This document shows, piece after piece, positions 43,809 to 53,017 of a stretch of DNA of 64,000 bases. Under the pieces are notes generated by a model. The model was given only the letters and a program-made list of their open reading frames with translations, was not told where the DNA came from and ran no database searches. How positions within the stretch are numbered: position 1 is the stretch's first letter; each line of letters starts with the position of its first letter. The translations under genes were made by a program, and so were the position numbers. Origin of the DNA: JAHRAW01 sp963693025 (GTDB lineage: Bacteria > Pseudomonadota > Gammaproteobacteria > Arenicellales > Poriferihabitantaceae); NCBI GenBank assembly GCA_963693025.1, contig OY843749.1, positions 1,984,001-2,048,000 of the forward strand, written 5' to 3'.

Positions 43809-44144
43809 ATGCTCAACCGACTAGCCGCGCCGTCCATGCTCGCCGCCGCCGGCGTGGTGTTGCTCAACTGGACGCAACTCGGCTCCGATGCGTTGTGGTT
43901 CTATATCAACTTCCTCATCATCGCCGCTTGCGCGCTCGGGGCGTTGGCGTTGTGGCGGCGCGCGCACTCCGCGGGCAAAATGCTGGCGCGCTTGCTGGCG
44001 GTGCTGGCGGCGGCGGTGGCGTTTCAGGTCGCCTTCGTCGAGCCGTTGTTCGCGCCGCTTTCTTTGCTCATCTGGGAAGTCATCAACTTCACCCTCGTCA
44101 TCGCGCTACCCCTCGGCGCCGGCTTGCTGTTGCGGCGCTCCTGA
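43809..44144 (+). CDS. Small integral membrane protein
   Basis: 111 residues with three or four predicted helices (SMLAAAGVVLLNW, FYINFLIIAACALGALALW, LARLLAVLAAAVAFQVAFV, INFTLVIALPLGAGLLL). The ATG is preceded by AAAGGTAA. I do not recognise a functional family; base composition returns here to the GC-rich background. It is convergent with the fic gene. Confidence 0.65.
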   Translation: MLNRLAAPSMLAAAGVVLLNWTQLGSDALWFYINFLIIAACALGALALWRRAHSAGKMLARLLAVLAAAVAFQVAFVEPLFAPLSLLIWEVINFTLVIALPLGAGLLLRRS

Positions 44145-44167
44145 CCGGTATACCGCCGGCGATTTGG

Positions 44168-45256
44168 TTATTCCGCCAGCAGGTTGATTAGCCGGGCGTT
44201 GACATAGTAATACTCGCGCCCGCGTTTGATGCGCTCGAGTAACCCGAGGTCGGTCATCTCGTTGAGGTAGCGGGTTGCCGTTAGCCGGGAGCATCCCAGA
44301 CTCTGCTCGACGATGCTGATTTTGCAATACGGCCATTTGAACAACAATTCGATGAATCCCTGCCGCTCCACCGCTCTGCTCTTGCCCGCTTGTGCGCGGT
44401 GGAGAATGTCGTCCATCAGGGCTCGCATCGCTTCAATCCGCGCGACGGTATCCCGCGAAGTGTGCTCCACGGCGCTCAGGATATAGAGAATCCACTGCCG
44501 CCACCGCTGTTGTTCGGTGACTTCCATGAGATGCCGATAGTAGTCGTTTCGGTGTTCGATAAGAAACCGGCTGAGATAGAGCACCGGCGCGTTCAGCAAC
44601 CCGCAACGCATAAGATAGAGGATGTTTAGCACGCGCCCGGTTCGACCGTTGCCATCGGTGAACGGATGGATGGCTTCAAACTGGTAATGTATGACCGCCA
44701 TTTTAACGAGCGGGTCAGTCCCGGCTTCATCATCGGCGATAAAACGCTCCAAGTTGGCGAGCAACCGGCTGAGGTGGTCGCCGGCGGGCGGAGTATAGAT
44801 GACGCGGCGGACGCCCGCATCGCCGAGCCAGACTTGGCTGTTGCGCACTTGAACATCGATGTTGCGAATGCGCGAGCAAATCTGCTCGAACAGCGGGACA
44901 TTCAACACCGCGCCCTCGCGCATCTCGTCGACGCCTTTCCAGAGCGCTTCGCGGTAGCGCAACACTTCTTTGGCGTTCGCATCGCCGCCGCCGTTGGAGG
45001 CGAGGGCTTGATACAACGCGTCGCTGGTCGTCACGATATTTTCAATCTCGGAACTGCTGCGCGCTTCTTGCAATGGGATGGTTTGCAACAGAATGTTCTT
45101 GTTCGGCAGGGTCTCCACCAGGGCGTTGACCCTGGATAATTCCGCCCTTGCCGAGATACACGCTTTGAGTATTTCCTTCGATTCGATGTCAGCCCCGGGC
45201 GGCAGTTCCGGCAGGTCATTCCACGGCTGTTCCGGGTTGTTGGGTGATGTGGGCAT
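44168..45256 (-). CDS. Fic-family AMP-transferase with winged-HTH C-terminus
   Basis: The Fic domain normally transfers AMP from ATP to hydroxyl groups of target proteins. The active loop HPFTDGNGRTGR at residues 197–208 is complete. An N-terminal inhibitory motif [ST]xxxE[GN] is seen at Ser68–Asn73 (SSEIEN), which places it in the self-inhibited class II. The last ~60 residues form a winged helix-turn-helix (VEQSLGCSRLTATRYLNEMTDLGLLERI). 362 residues, typical of this class. Directly upstream is an array of TGTATA…TATACA sites, so the C-terminal domain may bind it and control its own gene (inference). Confidence 0.9.
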   Translation of the reverse strand: MPTSPNNPEQPWNDLPELPPGADIESKEILKACISARAELSRVNALVETLPNKNILLQTIPLQEARSSSEIENIVTTSDALYQALASNGGGDANAKEVLRYREALWKGVDEMREGAVLNVPLFEQICSRIRNIDVQVRNSQVWLGDAGVRRVIYTPPAGDHLSRLLANLERFIADDEAGTDPLVKMAVIHYQFEAIHPFTDGNGRTGRVLNILYLMRCGLLNAPVLYLSRFLIEHRNDYYRHLMEVTEQQRWRQWILYILSAVEHTSRDTVARIEAMRALMDDILHRAQAGKSRAVERQGFIELLFKWPYCKISIVEQSLGCSRLTATRYLNEMTDLGLLERIKRGREYYYVNARLINLLAE

Positions 45257-45257
45257 C

Positions 45258-45440
45258 CTGATATGTATACTTTTCGGCGATTTTTATCTATATACCAGCA
45301 GATATGTCCAAAAGTATACCTATCAGCCCGGATATGTATACTTTTCGGCGATTTTTATACATATCACGGCAAACACGCATACAAAGTATACATATCGACC
45401 CGCTCATGTATACTTTTCCGCGATTAGTATACACATCCGG
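45258..45440. promoter_or_regulatory. Array of TGTATA–N15–TATACA sites upstream of fic
   Basis: Three direct units start with ATGTATACTTTTCSGCGATT at about 45262, 45333 and 45405. Units 2 and 3 contain perfect inverted pairs TGTATA (45335–45340; 45407–45412) and TATACA (45356–45361; 45428–45433), each with a 15-bp spacer. Additional GTATAC cores sit between at about 45313 and 45386. The array fills the gap between the dehydrogenase stop and the fic start. Confidence 0.7.
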
Positions 45441-45455
45441 CGGCTTGGAACCCAC

Positions 45456-47915
45456 TCATCCCCGCATTCGCTCCGCGCGCGGGTCATACATTGCCGTCAG
45501 GCTGGCGGTTGCCGGGATGCGGTCGCCGCCGATGTCGATTTCTATGCGGGTGCTGTCGAGGAAGTCTTGGTCGACGCCGTCCTCAAAGCGGACATAGCCG
45601 AGGCCGACCGAGCCGCCCAGGGTGTGGCCATAGTTGCCGGATGTGAGGTGGCCCACGATTTCGCCGTCTCGTAAAATCGGCTCGTGGTGATAGAGCATCG
45701 CCGCATCGTCTTTGAGCAGGAATTGCACCAGGCGTTTGCGCTTCCAGGCGCCGCTTTCTTTTTGTTGCATGAGCGCATCGCGGCCAATGAACGGGATGGG
45801 CTTGTCGTAGTCGCAGACGAAGGCGCAGCCGCATTCCAGCGGCGTGTCTTCATCGGCGACGTCGTGGCCGAAGTGCAGGAATTTCTTCTCGATGCGGCCG
45901 CTGTCGAGGGAATGCAGCCCCGCCATGCGCAGTCCGTATGGCTCGCCGGCGCGCCACAGGTGGTCGAACGCGTGGCGCGCCATGTCCGTCGGAACATACA
46001 GCTCCCAGCCGAGTTCGCCGACGAATGACACGCGCGCGGCGCGCCCCGGCGCGCAGCCGATTTCGACCGCTTGCGTGGCGCCGAAGGGGAAGGCGGCGGT
46101 GGACATGTCGTGCTCCAGCGCATCCGCCAACAGCGCGCGGCTGTCGGGACCCATCACCCCCAGCACCGCCCACGCATTGGTCACGTCGGTCACCACGCAA
46201 TGCGCTTCGGCGGCGATGTTGCGCCGCAGCCAGTCCATGTCCTTGCCGGTCGTTACGGCGGCGCTGACCACCATAAATTGCTCTTCCGCCAGGCGCGTGA
46301 CGGTCAGGTCGGCTTCGATGCCGCCGCGCGCGTTCAGCCAGTGCGTATACACCATCTTGCCCGCCGCCACATCCACGTTGGCGGTGCAGATTCGCTGCAA
46401 TTCGCGGCAAGCGTCGCGCCCCTGCACCAAGTATTTGGAAAAACTGCTCTGGTCGAAGAGCGCCACTTTCTCGCGGAAGGCGCGGTGTTCTTCGGCGGAA
46501 TACGCGAACCAGTTCTGCTTGCCGAAGGCGTATTCATAGCGCGGCTCAACCCCCGCCGGCGCAAACCAGTTGGGGCGCTCCCAGCCGCCGGCTTCGCCGA
46601 AGCAGGCGTTGCGCTCCACCAGCCGCTCGTGAATCGGCGAATGGCGCACATCGCGCGCGCTCTGCATCTGCCGGAACGGGTAGTGGTGGTCATACAGCAG
46701 CCCAAGCGTTTCGCTGACGCGCGCGCGCAGGTAACGCCGCGTGCCCTGAAACGGAAACACGCGGCGAATGTCATTGCCCCACAAATCCATCGGCGCATGG
46801 CCGCGCTCCATCCACTCCGCCAGCGCGCGCCCCAGCCCGCCCGAAGTCTGGATGCCGACCGAGTTCAACCCGGCGGCGACATAGAAGTTCTTCAACTCCG
46901 GCGCCTCGCCCATGTGAAACTGGTCGTCCGGGGTGAAACTCTCGGGACCGCAGAAAAATTTCCGCCAGCCCGCGGTTTGCAGCGCCGGCACGCGTTGCAT
47001 AGCGGCGTCCAGCACCGGCATCAGTTGCTCTTCCAAATGCCCCTCAATCTCGTCAAAACAAAAGTCCGGCGGAATGCCGTCTTGTCCCCAGGGCCGCGCG
47101 TTGGGCTCGAACGCGCCGACCAGCAAGCCGCCGGCTTCGGGTTTGTAATAGACGCAGTTGTCGTGGTCGCGCATGACCGGCAGGTCGGCGGGCAGGTCGG
47201 CGAGTTTTTCGGTGACCGCGTAATAGTGCTCGCAGGCATGCAACGGCACGTTGACGCCCGCCATTTTGCCAATCGCGCGCGCCCACATTCCGCCGCAGTT
47301 GACCACGTAGTCGGCTTTGATTTCGCCTTGCGCGGTGAGCACGCCGGTGACCGCCCCGCCCGCCTGCGTGATGGCGGTGACTTCCACGCCCTCCAAACAC
47401 CGCGCCCCTCGCCCGCGCGCGCCCTTGACGAATGAAGCGGTGACGTCCACCGGGCTGGCATAACCGTCGTGCGGCACCCAACTGCCGCCGAGCAAGTCGT
47501 CGCATTCGAGCAACGGATAGAGCGCGTGTATTTCTTCGGCGCTGAGTATGTCAACGCGCGTGACGCCAAAAGCATTGTTCATCGCAGCCACGCGCTTCAG
47601 TTCCTCCAAACGCGCGCGGCTGTGGGCGATGGACAACGAGCCGACCTGCTTGAAACCGGTCGACTGCCCGGTCTCCTTCTCCAAGTCGGTCAACACCGAC
47701 ATCGAATATTCACACAACCGCGCCTGACTTTCATTGGCGCGCATAGTGCCGACCAGCCCGGCGGCGTGCCAGGTCGTGCCGCAACTAAACTGCTTGCGCT
47801 CCAGCAACAGCACATCGCTCCAACCGAGTTTGGCAAGATGATAAGCCACGCTACAACCGATAACCCCACCGCCAATGACAACCGCGCTGGCGTGGGTGGG
47901 AATGTTTTGTGTCAT
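45456..47915 (-). CDS. Dimethylglycine/sarcosine dehydrogenase family protein (FAD + GcvT)
   Basis: Oxidatively demethylates N-methylglycines; the C-terminal folate domain passes the one-carbon unit to tetrahydrofolate. 819 residues. FAD-binding GGGVIGCSVAYHLAKLG is at 15–31. His50 in TTWHAAGL is the residue to which FAD is covalently linked in this family. A DAO-type oxidase domain runs to about 370, an FAO-M middle domain to about 430, and GcvT folate domains (VMGPDSRALL, FVGELGWELYVP) to the end. Which of dimethylglycine, sarcosine or betaine-derived substrates is used cannot be read from sequence. It lies 81 bp after a DMT transporter gene on the same strand. Confidence 0.88.
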   Translation of the reverse strand: MTQNIPTHASAVVIGGGVIGCSVAYHLAKLGWSDVLLLERKQFSCGTTWHAAGLVGTMRANESQARLCEYSMSVLTDLEKETGQSTGFKQVGSLSIAHSRARLEELKRVAAMNNAFGVTRVDILSAEEIHALYPLLECDDLLGGSWVPHDGYASPVDVTASFVKGARGRGARCLEGVEVTAITQAGGAVTGVLTAQGEIKADYVVNCGGMWARAIGKMAGVNVPLHACEHYYAVTEKLADLPADLPVMRDHDNCVYYKPEAGGLLVGAFEPNARPWGQDGIPPDFCFDEIEGHLEEQLMPVLDAAMQRVPALQTAGWRKFFCGPESFTPDDQFHMGEAPELKNFYVAAGLNSVGIQTSGGLGRALAEWMERGHAPMDLWGNDIRRVFPFQGTRRYLRARVSETLGLLYDHHYPFRQMQSARDVRHSPIHERLVERNACFGEAGGWERPNWFAPAGVEPRYEYAFGKQNWFAYSAEEHRAFREKVALFDQSSFSKYLVQGRDACRELQRICTANVDVAAGKMVYTHWLNARGGIEADLTVTRLAEEQFMVVSAAVTTGKDMDWLRRNIAAEAHCVVTDVTNAWAVLGVMGPDSRALLADALEHDMSTAAFPFGATQAVEIGCAPGRAARVSFVGELGWELYVPTDMARHAFDHLWRAGEPYGLRMAGLHSLDSGRIEKKFLHFGHDVADEDTPLECGCAFVCDYDKPIPFIGRDALMQQKESGAWKRKRLVQFLLKDDAAMLYHHEPILRDGEIVGHLTSGNYGHTLGGSVGLGYVRFEDGVDQDFLDSTRIEIDIGGDRIPATASLTAMYDPRAERMRG

Positions 47916-47996
47916 GTTGTTTGACCTGTGTTGGTGATTGTTTTTTGGGTGGTGGTTGGGAGAGTGAATGATACTTGGGATGACGAAGTGGTTACA

Positions 47997-48845
47997 TCAA
48001 AACTCCCCCCAACCAAGCAAAGCAATACTCGCAAATATCACCACCGAGGCAACGATGCGGCGTTTGCCGGCGGGCTCTTTGAAGTAGTAGGCGCCAATCA
48101 AAGCGGCGATGATGACCGAGGTTTCGCGCAGCGCCGAGACCAGCGCGATGGAAGTTTGTGACATTGCCCATACCACCATCCAATACGCCGCCAGCGACAG
48201 CGCCGCGCCGAGCAGGCAGACGCGCCACTGGGATGTCAGCGCGAATACCTCGGCGCGCGAGCGTTGATGGAGCGCATACAGCACCAACGGGATGCTGTCG
48301 GTGATGGACAGCCACACCATATACGCCGGGATGTTCATCGACAGGCGCCCGCCGATGCCGTCGGTAATCGTGTAGGCGCCGATGAAACACGCGGTCAGCA
48401 GCGCGCTCATCAGCGCCTTGCGTTGCGCCAGCACCGCGCCCAGGCGGCGCGTGGCGAAAATCATGATGCCGCCGATGACGCCGCTGACCGCCAGCCATTC
48501 GATGGCGCTTAAGGTCTCTTGCAGCACGAACACGCCCCACAACGCCACCAAAATCGGCGCACTGCCGCGTGCGACCGGATACGCCTGCGAAAAATCGCCG
48601 TGGCGATAGGCGCTTGCGAGGCTCAGGTAATAGCCGAAATGAAGCGCCGCCGAGAGCAGAATATAGGGCCAACTGTGCGCGTGCGGCAAGCCCACCAGCG
48701 GCACCAGCGGCAGCACGATGACGAGCGCGCCGAAGTGGATGCCGGTGAGCGACAGGAGTTTGTCGTTGCCCTGTTTGACCGTCGCATTCCACAGCGCGTG
48801 AAAAAACGCCGCCAGCAACACGATGAAGATGAGATGCGCGTCCAC
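47997..48845 (-). CDS. EamA-family (DMT) transporter
   Basis: A ten-helix inner-membrane transporter, 282 residues, with two EamA halves. The first begins LIFIVLLAAFFHALWNATVKQG, the second about ALLTACFIGAYTITDGIGG. The motif FHALWNA near the N-terminus is shared with many EamA proteins of unknown substrate. It precedes the dehydrogenase gene in transcription order, so it may move a methylated amine or product (inference). An overlapping Arg-rich frame at 47992–48855 is a shadow. Confidence 0.85.
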   Translation of the reverse strand: MDAHLIFIVLLAAFFHALWNATVKQGNDKLLSLTGIHFGALVIVLPLVPLVGLPHAHSWPYILLSAALHFGYYLSLASAYRHGDFSQAYPVARGSAPILVALWGVFVLQETLSAIEWLAVSGVIGGIMIFATRRLGAVLAQRKALMSALLTACFIGAYTITDGIGGRLSMNIPAYMVWLSITDSIPLVLYALHQRSRAEVFALTSQWRVCLLGAALSLAAYWMVVWAMSQTSIALVSALRETSVIIAALIGAYYFKEPAGKRRIVASVVIFASIALLGWGEF

Positions 48846-48883
48846 GGGCGGTCAAACGTTGCGCTGAGTCATCAACGGCGCCG

Positions 48884-50518
48884 CTAACTCAAGTCCCGGT
48901 TTTCAATGCAGCGCACCACCTGCATCAAATCCCTGACCGTGTCTTGATGGATGGAACTGCTGTCGATGCTGCTGGCTTTGCGCTCGCTCAGGCGGCGGCG
49001 GTGGCGCGCGATGCTGTCGCTCGCCAACTCCATCGCCGCCGCGACTTGCTTGCTTGCCGCCTTGCGGCTCAACTGGTCGCCGGCGGCGAAGTTGGTGATG
49101 TCGAGTTGAATAACTTTTAGCACTTCGGCATGCAAGGAATGCAACTCCTCGCGCCCGGCGGACGAGAACTCCACGCCGCGGTCGAGGCGCTTGATGGCGA
49201 GGCGCGCCATGTTGTGCGAGACCACATCGCCGATGTTTTCCATCGTCGTGGAAAAGCGCAGGATTTGGTCGAGCATGGCTTCGTCGTCATCGCCATCGTC
49301 GTCCTTCACGGCGTGGCGGCGCACTTCCGACAGGTAGCGTTGAATGGCTTTGTTGCGCGCGTTGATTTCCGCGTCGAGCGCGACAAAGCGCTCAATCATC
49401 GAGCGGTCGGTGGCTTCAAACATCGTCAGCGCATTGCGGAACAGCGCCTCGGTGTTGTCCGCCAACCGAAACGCCTCGCGCCGGGCGCACGACAACGCCT
49501 GTTGGGGATGGGCAATCGCCGCCGGGTCGAGTCCCGCCCCCGGCGCAATCGCTTCCGCCGCCAACGCTTCGGGGTTGCGCGAGGCGATGAGCCAGCGCGC
49601 CAGCCGCGCCACGCGCGCGCCGAGCGGCACGAAGACCAGCGCGAGGACGCCGTTGAACAGCAAGTGCGCGTTAATCACACGCGCGCCGGCGGTGGCGCCG
49701 AGCGCGTCAAGATGCGCCTCGATTCCGTCCGCCGCGGCGAGCGCGACCAGCCCGAGCGCGGCGCGCATCAGGAAGTTGGCGAGCACCGCGCCGTAACTGT
49801 CGAGGTGGCGCGGGTTGGCGAGAAACAGCGCAATCAACCCGGCGCCAATGTTAGCGCCGACCACCGCAAAGACGAACAGCGGGGCGCCGACCATCCCGGC
49901 GTCCGCCAGCGCGGCGATAATCAGCACCACCACGACGCTGGAATGCGCCGCCCAAGTGAACAGCGCCGACGCCAGCAGCGCAATCAGCGGCAGGGCGTTG
50001 AACGCCGCCAGCAAGTCAGCCGGCAACGGCGAATCGGCGAGCGGCGCAACCGACTGCCTGAGCATCTGAATGGAGAGCAGAATCAAGCCGAGCCCGAGGA
50101 AGATTCGTCCGAGTTGCTGGTGGCGCCAGTTGGCGCTCAGGCGGTGCAGGGCGAGGCCGATGCACAGCAGCGCCGGCGGCAGAAACGACAAATCCAAATA
50201 CAGCACGCGCACCGCAATCGCCGAGCCGAGGTCGGCGCCGAGAATGACGACGACGGCGGTGGTCAGCGGTAGCAGACCGCTGGTGACGAGCGATGTGGTC
50301 AGCAAGATGGCGGCGGTGGCGCTCTGCAACACGGCGGCGGAAAACACCCCGCCGGCGAAGGCGCGCAACCGCGAGCCGGTGGCGCCGGAGACCAGCGAGC
50401 CGATGCGCCCGGCATAGGCTTTCTCAACCGCCATGCGCACCGTGTAACTACCCCACAACAACAAGCAAACCCCGCCGGCCAAATTGAGCGCAAACAGCAG
50501 GTGCGGCGAGGCGTGCAT
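48884..50518 (-). CDS. Na/Pi cotransporter family protein with PhoU-like domain
   Basis: A sodium-dependent phosphate carrier of the NptA/PNaS type in the inner membrane. The 544 residues have two inverted half-repeats with the family signature QSATAAILLTTSLV in the first and HSSVVVVLIIAALA in the second. From about residue 340 a soluble helical PhoU-like domain follows, which usually regulates phosphate flux. Beside phnW, it may handle phosphate released from phosphonate breakdown, or export it; this is inference. Confidence 0.85.
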   Translation of the reverse strand: MHASPHLLFALNLAGGVCLLLWGSYTVRMAVEKAYAGRIGSLVSGATGSRLRAFAGGVFSAAVLQSATAAILLTTSLVTSGLLPLTTAVVVILGADLGSAIAVRVLYLDLSFLPPALLCIGLALHRLSANWRHQQLGRIFLGLGLILLSIQMLRQSVAPLADSPLPADLLAAFNALPLIALLASALFTWAAHSSVVVVLIIAALADAGMVGAPLFVFAVVGANIGAGLIALFLANPRHLDSYGAVLANFLMRAALGLVALAAADGIEAHLDALGATAGARVINAHLLFNGVLALVFVPLGARVARLARWLIASRNPEALAAEAIAPGAGLDPAAIAHPQQALSCARREAFRLADNTEALFRNALTMFEATDRSMIERFVALDAEINARNKAIQRYLSEVRRHAVKDDDGDDDEAMLDQILRFSTTMENIGDVVSHNMARLAIKRLDRGVEFSSAGREELHSLHAEVLKVIQLDITNFAAGDQLSRKAASKQVAAAMELASDSIARHRRRLSERKASSIDSSSIHQDTVRDLMQVVRCIENRDLS

Positions 50519-50557
50519 GTAAAAACCTAGACCTGAGGTTTCATCGCAAACCGCATG

Positions 50558-51706
50558 CTAATCAACCCGCGCCCCGATGCCGAAGGTGTCGAGGGTGTTG
50601 CGAATGGCCGCCAGCGCGCCGGCGATTTCGCGCTCGCCGATGCGTCCGATGCAGCCGATTCTGAAACTGTCGGCGACGGTCAGTTTGCCGGGGTAAATCA
50701 CATAGCCTTGCTCGCGCAGCGCGTCATAGAAGGCGTCGAAGCGGAAGGTCGGGTTTTTCGGCATGCGGAAGGTGACGATGATGGGCGCTTGCAGGTGGTC
50801 GGGCAGCAGCGTCTCAAAACCCATCGCGCGCATCCCCGCCACCAGCGCATCGCAGTTGCGGCGATAGCGCTTGCCGCGCCCTTCAACCCCGCCTTCGCGC
50901 TCAAATTCATCCAGCGCCTGCGCGAACGCCAGTAGCACATGCGTCGGCGGGGTAAACCGCCACTGCCCGTTTTTTTGCAGCGCGCGCCATTGGTCGTGCA
51001 AGTCCAGCGACAGCGAAGGCGAGTTGCCCTCGGTGGCGGCGAGCGCCGCTTCGGGCGCGATGCAATACCCGATGCCCGGCGCGCCTTCAAGGCATTTGTT
51101 GCTCGACGCCACCAGCGCGTCAAACCGAACCTCGCGGCTGTCCAGCGGCAACGCGCCGAACGCGCTCATCGCGTCAATCAGCAAGCCGCGCTTGTGCGCC
51201 GCCACCACCTCGGCGATTTGCGCGAGCGGGTTGAGGATGCCCGAAGTGGTCTCGCAATAAACCGCCGCCACATGCGTAATCGCCGCATCGGCGCTCAGCG
51301 TCTGCGCGAGCAAGTCGAGGTCGGTCGGGGTGTCCTCGGCGCATTCCTGCACCGCGTATTGCCGCCCGGTATACTCGCAAATCGTCGCCATGCGCCGCCC
51401 GTAAGCGCCGTTGACGCAAATCAGCAACTTGCCATCGGGCGGCACGAAACAGCCAATCATCGCCTCAACCACGAAGGTGCCGCTACCCTGCAACGGCACC
51501 GCCACGTGCTCGCCGGAATCATCGCGCCCGCCCACCAACGCCGCCAGCCGCGCCAACACGCGCCGGTTGAGTTCGATGAAATCTTTGTCCCTGGAGCCGT
51601 AATCGCGCAGCATCGCCTGCTTGACCGTCAACGAGGTGGTCAGCGGTCCGGGGGTGAGCAGAAAGGGGTCGCCACTCTCTGATGCGGCGGCGGGTTGCGT
51701 TTTCAT
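50558..51706 (-). CDS. phnW: 2-Aminoethylphosphonate–pyruvate transaminase
   Basis: Transfers the amino group of 2-aminoethylphosphonate to pyruvate, giving phosphonoacetaldehyde and alanine, the first step of ciliatine breakdown. The start MKTQPAAASESGDPFLLTPG at 51706 gives 382 residues; an ATG at 51730 would add eight. The signature LLTPGPLTTSLTVKQAM is near the N-terminus, and the PLP lysine is Lys204 in SSNKCLEGAPG. The next enzyme of the classic route (phnX) is not in the window. Divergent from a LysR regulator. Confidence 0.9.
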   Translation of the reverse strand: MKTQPAAASESGDPFLLTPGPLTTSLTVKQAMLRDYGSRDKDFIELNRRVLARLAALVGGRDDSGEHVAVPLQGSGTFVVEAMIGCFVPPDGKLLICVNGAYGRRMATICEYTGRQYAVQECAEDTPTDLDLLAQTLSADAAITHVAAVYCETTSGILNPLAQIAEVVAAHKRGLLIDAMSAFGALPLDSREVRFDALVASSNKCLEGAPGIGYCIAPEAALAATEGNSPSLSLDLHDQWRALQKNGQWRFTPPTHVLLAFAQALDEFEREGGVEGRGKRYRRNCDALVAGMRAMGFETLLPDHLQAPIIVTFRMPKNPTFRFDAFYDALREQGYVIYPGKLTVADSFRIGCIGRIGEREIAGALAAIRNTLDTFGIGARVD

Positions 51707-51793
51707 CGGCGGTTCCTTGACTGCGGGCAATGGGAATGGGGATGATGGGGGCGGGCGGCGGATTGCTATTTATACGCCGCTCAAATAGTATTT

Positions 51794-51804
51794 ATCAAAT
51801 TGAT
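51794..51804. promoter_or_regulatory. LysR-type operator between phnW and its regulator
   Basis: A perfect palindrome ATCAAATTGAT (5-bp arms, one central base) lies 24 bp before the regulator start and about 90 bp before phnW, in an AT-rich stretch. Its place and shape fit a T-N11-A type LysR binding box. Confidence 0.55.
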
Positions 51805-51827
51805 ATTGCTGACCGGTCGGATAGATT

Positions 51828-52724
51828 ATGCCACTTTCACACGCCCAGTTGCGCTCATTTCACGCGGTCGCCACGCAGGGCAGTTTCACCAAAGCGGCGG
51901 AGGCGTTGCACATCACCCAGCCGACGCTGTCGGGCCAGGTCAAGGCGCTTGAGCAGCGCTACGGCGTGGAACTCTTCAAGCGCCACGGTCGCCACGTTGA
52001 ACTGACCGACTTCGGCAAATCGGCGCTGGCGCTCACGCGCCAGTTGTTCCACTACGCGGCGGAGGTCGAGCAACTGCTGCTGTCCGCCAGGGGGCTGACC
52101 ATCGGCCATCTCGCGGTCGGCGCCGACTCGCCCTACCTCATCACCCCGCTACTGGCGCAGTTCCAGCGGCGCTATCCGGGCATCCAGATTTCCATACGAT
52201 ACGGCAATTCCGAACAAGTGATGGCGTGGCTTCACGCCGGGCGCTGCGACATCGCCATCGTGCCCAACATGCCGGTGGAAGACGAGCGCCTGCACACCCT
52301 GCCGCTGGCGTCCGACCAGTTGGTGTTGTTCGTATCCGGCGAACACCCATGGTATGGCCGCCGCACGGTCGCCATCGAAGACCTGGCGGGCCAGCGAATC
52401 ATCTTACGAGAACCCGGCTCGCGCACGCGCGCCATCTTCGAACAAGCGCTCTCGGAGCGCGGCGTGGAGTTGACCGACAAAATGGAAATCAGCAGCCGCG
52501 AAGGCGTACGCGAAGCAGTCGCCGCCGGCTTCGGCATCGGCGTCGTCTCGGAAACCGAACTGGGCGGCGACCTCCGCTTCAAATCAATCAAAGTAACCAA
52601 CGCCAACCTAACCCACGCAGAATTCGCCATCTGCCGCCAACAGATGCGCTCAGTACGAGTAACCGGCGCCTTCCTCGACTTGGTGGCGGGTAATCTGAAA
52701 CGCGAGCGGAAGCGTACGTCTTGA
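51828..52724 (+). CDS. LysR-family transcriptional regulator (phosphonate-linked)
   Basis: 298 residues. The N-terminal winged HTH (QLRSFHAVATQGSFTKAAEA, then ITQPTLSGQVKALEQRYG) is followed by a periplasmic-binding-protein-like effector domain from about 90. Divergent from phnW, as in other phnW clusters where a LysR protein (PhnR/PbfR-type) activates phosphonate use in response to aminoethylphosphonate. The inducer here is not known. Confidence 0.85.
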   Translation: MPLSHAQLRSFHAVATQGSFTKAAEALHITQPTLSGQVKALEQRYGVELFKRHGRHVELTDFGKSALALTRQLFHYAAEVEQLLLSARGLTIGHLAVGADSPYLITPLLAQFQRRYPGIQISIRYGNSEQVMAWLHAGRCDIAIVPNMPVEDERLHTLPLASDQLVLFVSGEHPWYGRRTVAIEDLAGQRIILREPGSRTRAIFEQALSERGVELTDKMEISSREGVREAVAAGFGIGVVSETELGGDLRFKSIKVTNANLTHAEFAICRQQMRSVRVTGAFLDLVAGNLKRERKRTS

Positions 52725-52774
52725 CCTCGTCATTACAACCTTACCTCGTCATTCCAACCCTACTTCGTCATTCT

Positions 52775-53017
52775 TATATGTTCAGTTTACCCCCTATTCA
52801 GGCCAGAGTAGAGGGTGGGCGCGAGGGGTGAACCGGCTTGTCATGTGCTGGGCAGGTGTCATTGATTCCTGCTGCAGCGTTCGAGAGTACGGACCCCTCG
52901 CGCCGTTGTTGCCGCGAACAGATGCTTGGGGATAATGCCCCGTATATAAGTGTGCGGAAACAGCGCTGATGTTAACTCATTTTAACCCTTTTGTTGCTTT
53001 TGTTAGGAGGTGCTTTG
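52775..53017 (+). ncRNA. Candidate bridge RNA region of the IS110 element
   Basis: The 5' non-coding part contains a perfect 12-bp stem GGCGCGAGGGGT (52818–52829) with ACCCCTCGCGCC (52893–52904) and a smaller GGGG/CCCC stem-loop at about 52928–52941. IS110 elements with a long 5' leader express a bridge RNA from it that pairs with target and donor DNA. The exact RNA ends and guide loops cannot be set by eye. Confidence 0.6.

Noticed and set aside
47992..48855. Second 287-residue frame overlapping the DMT transporter
   Set aside because: Arg/Gly-rich, no membrane helices; the overlapping frame 47997–48845 is a clear ten-helix transporter.
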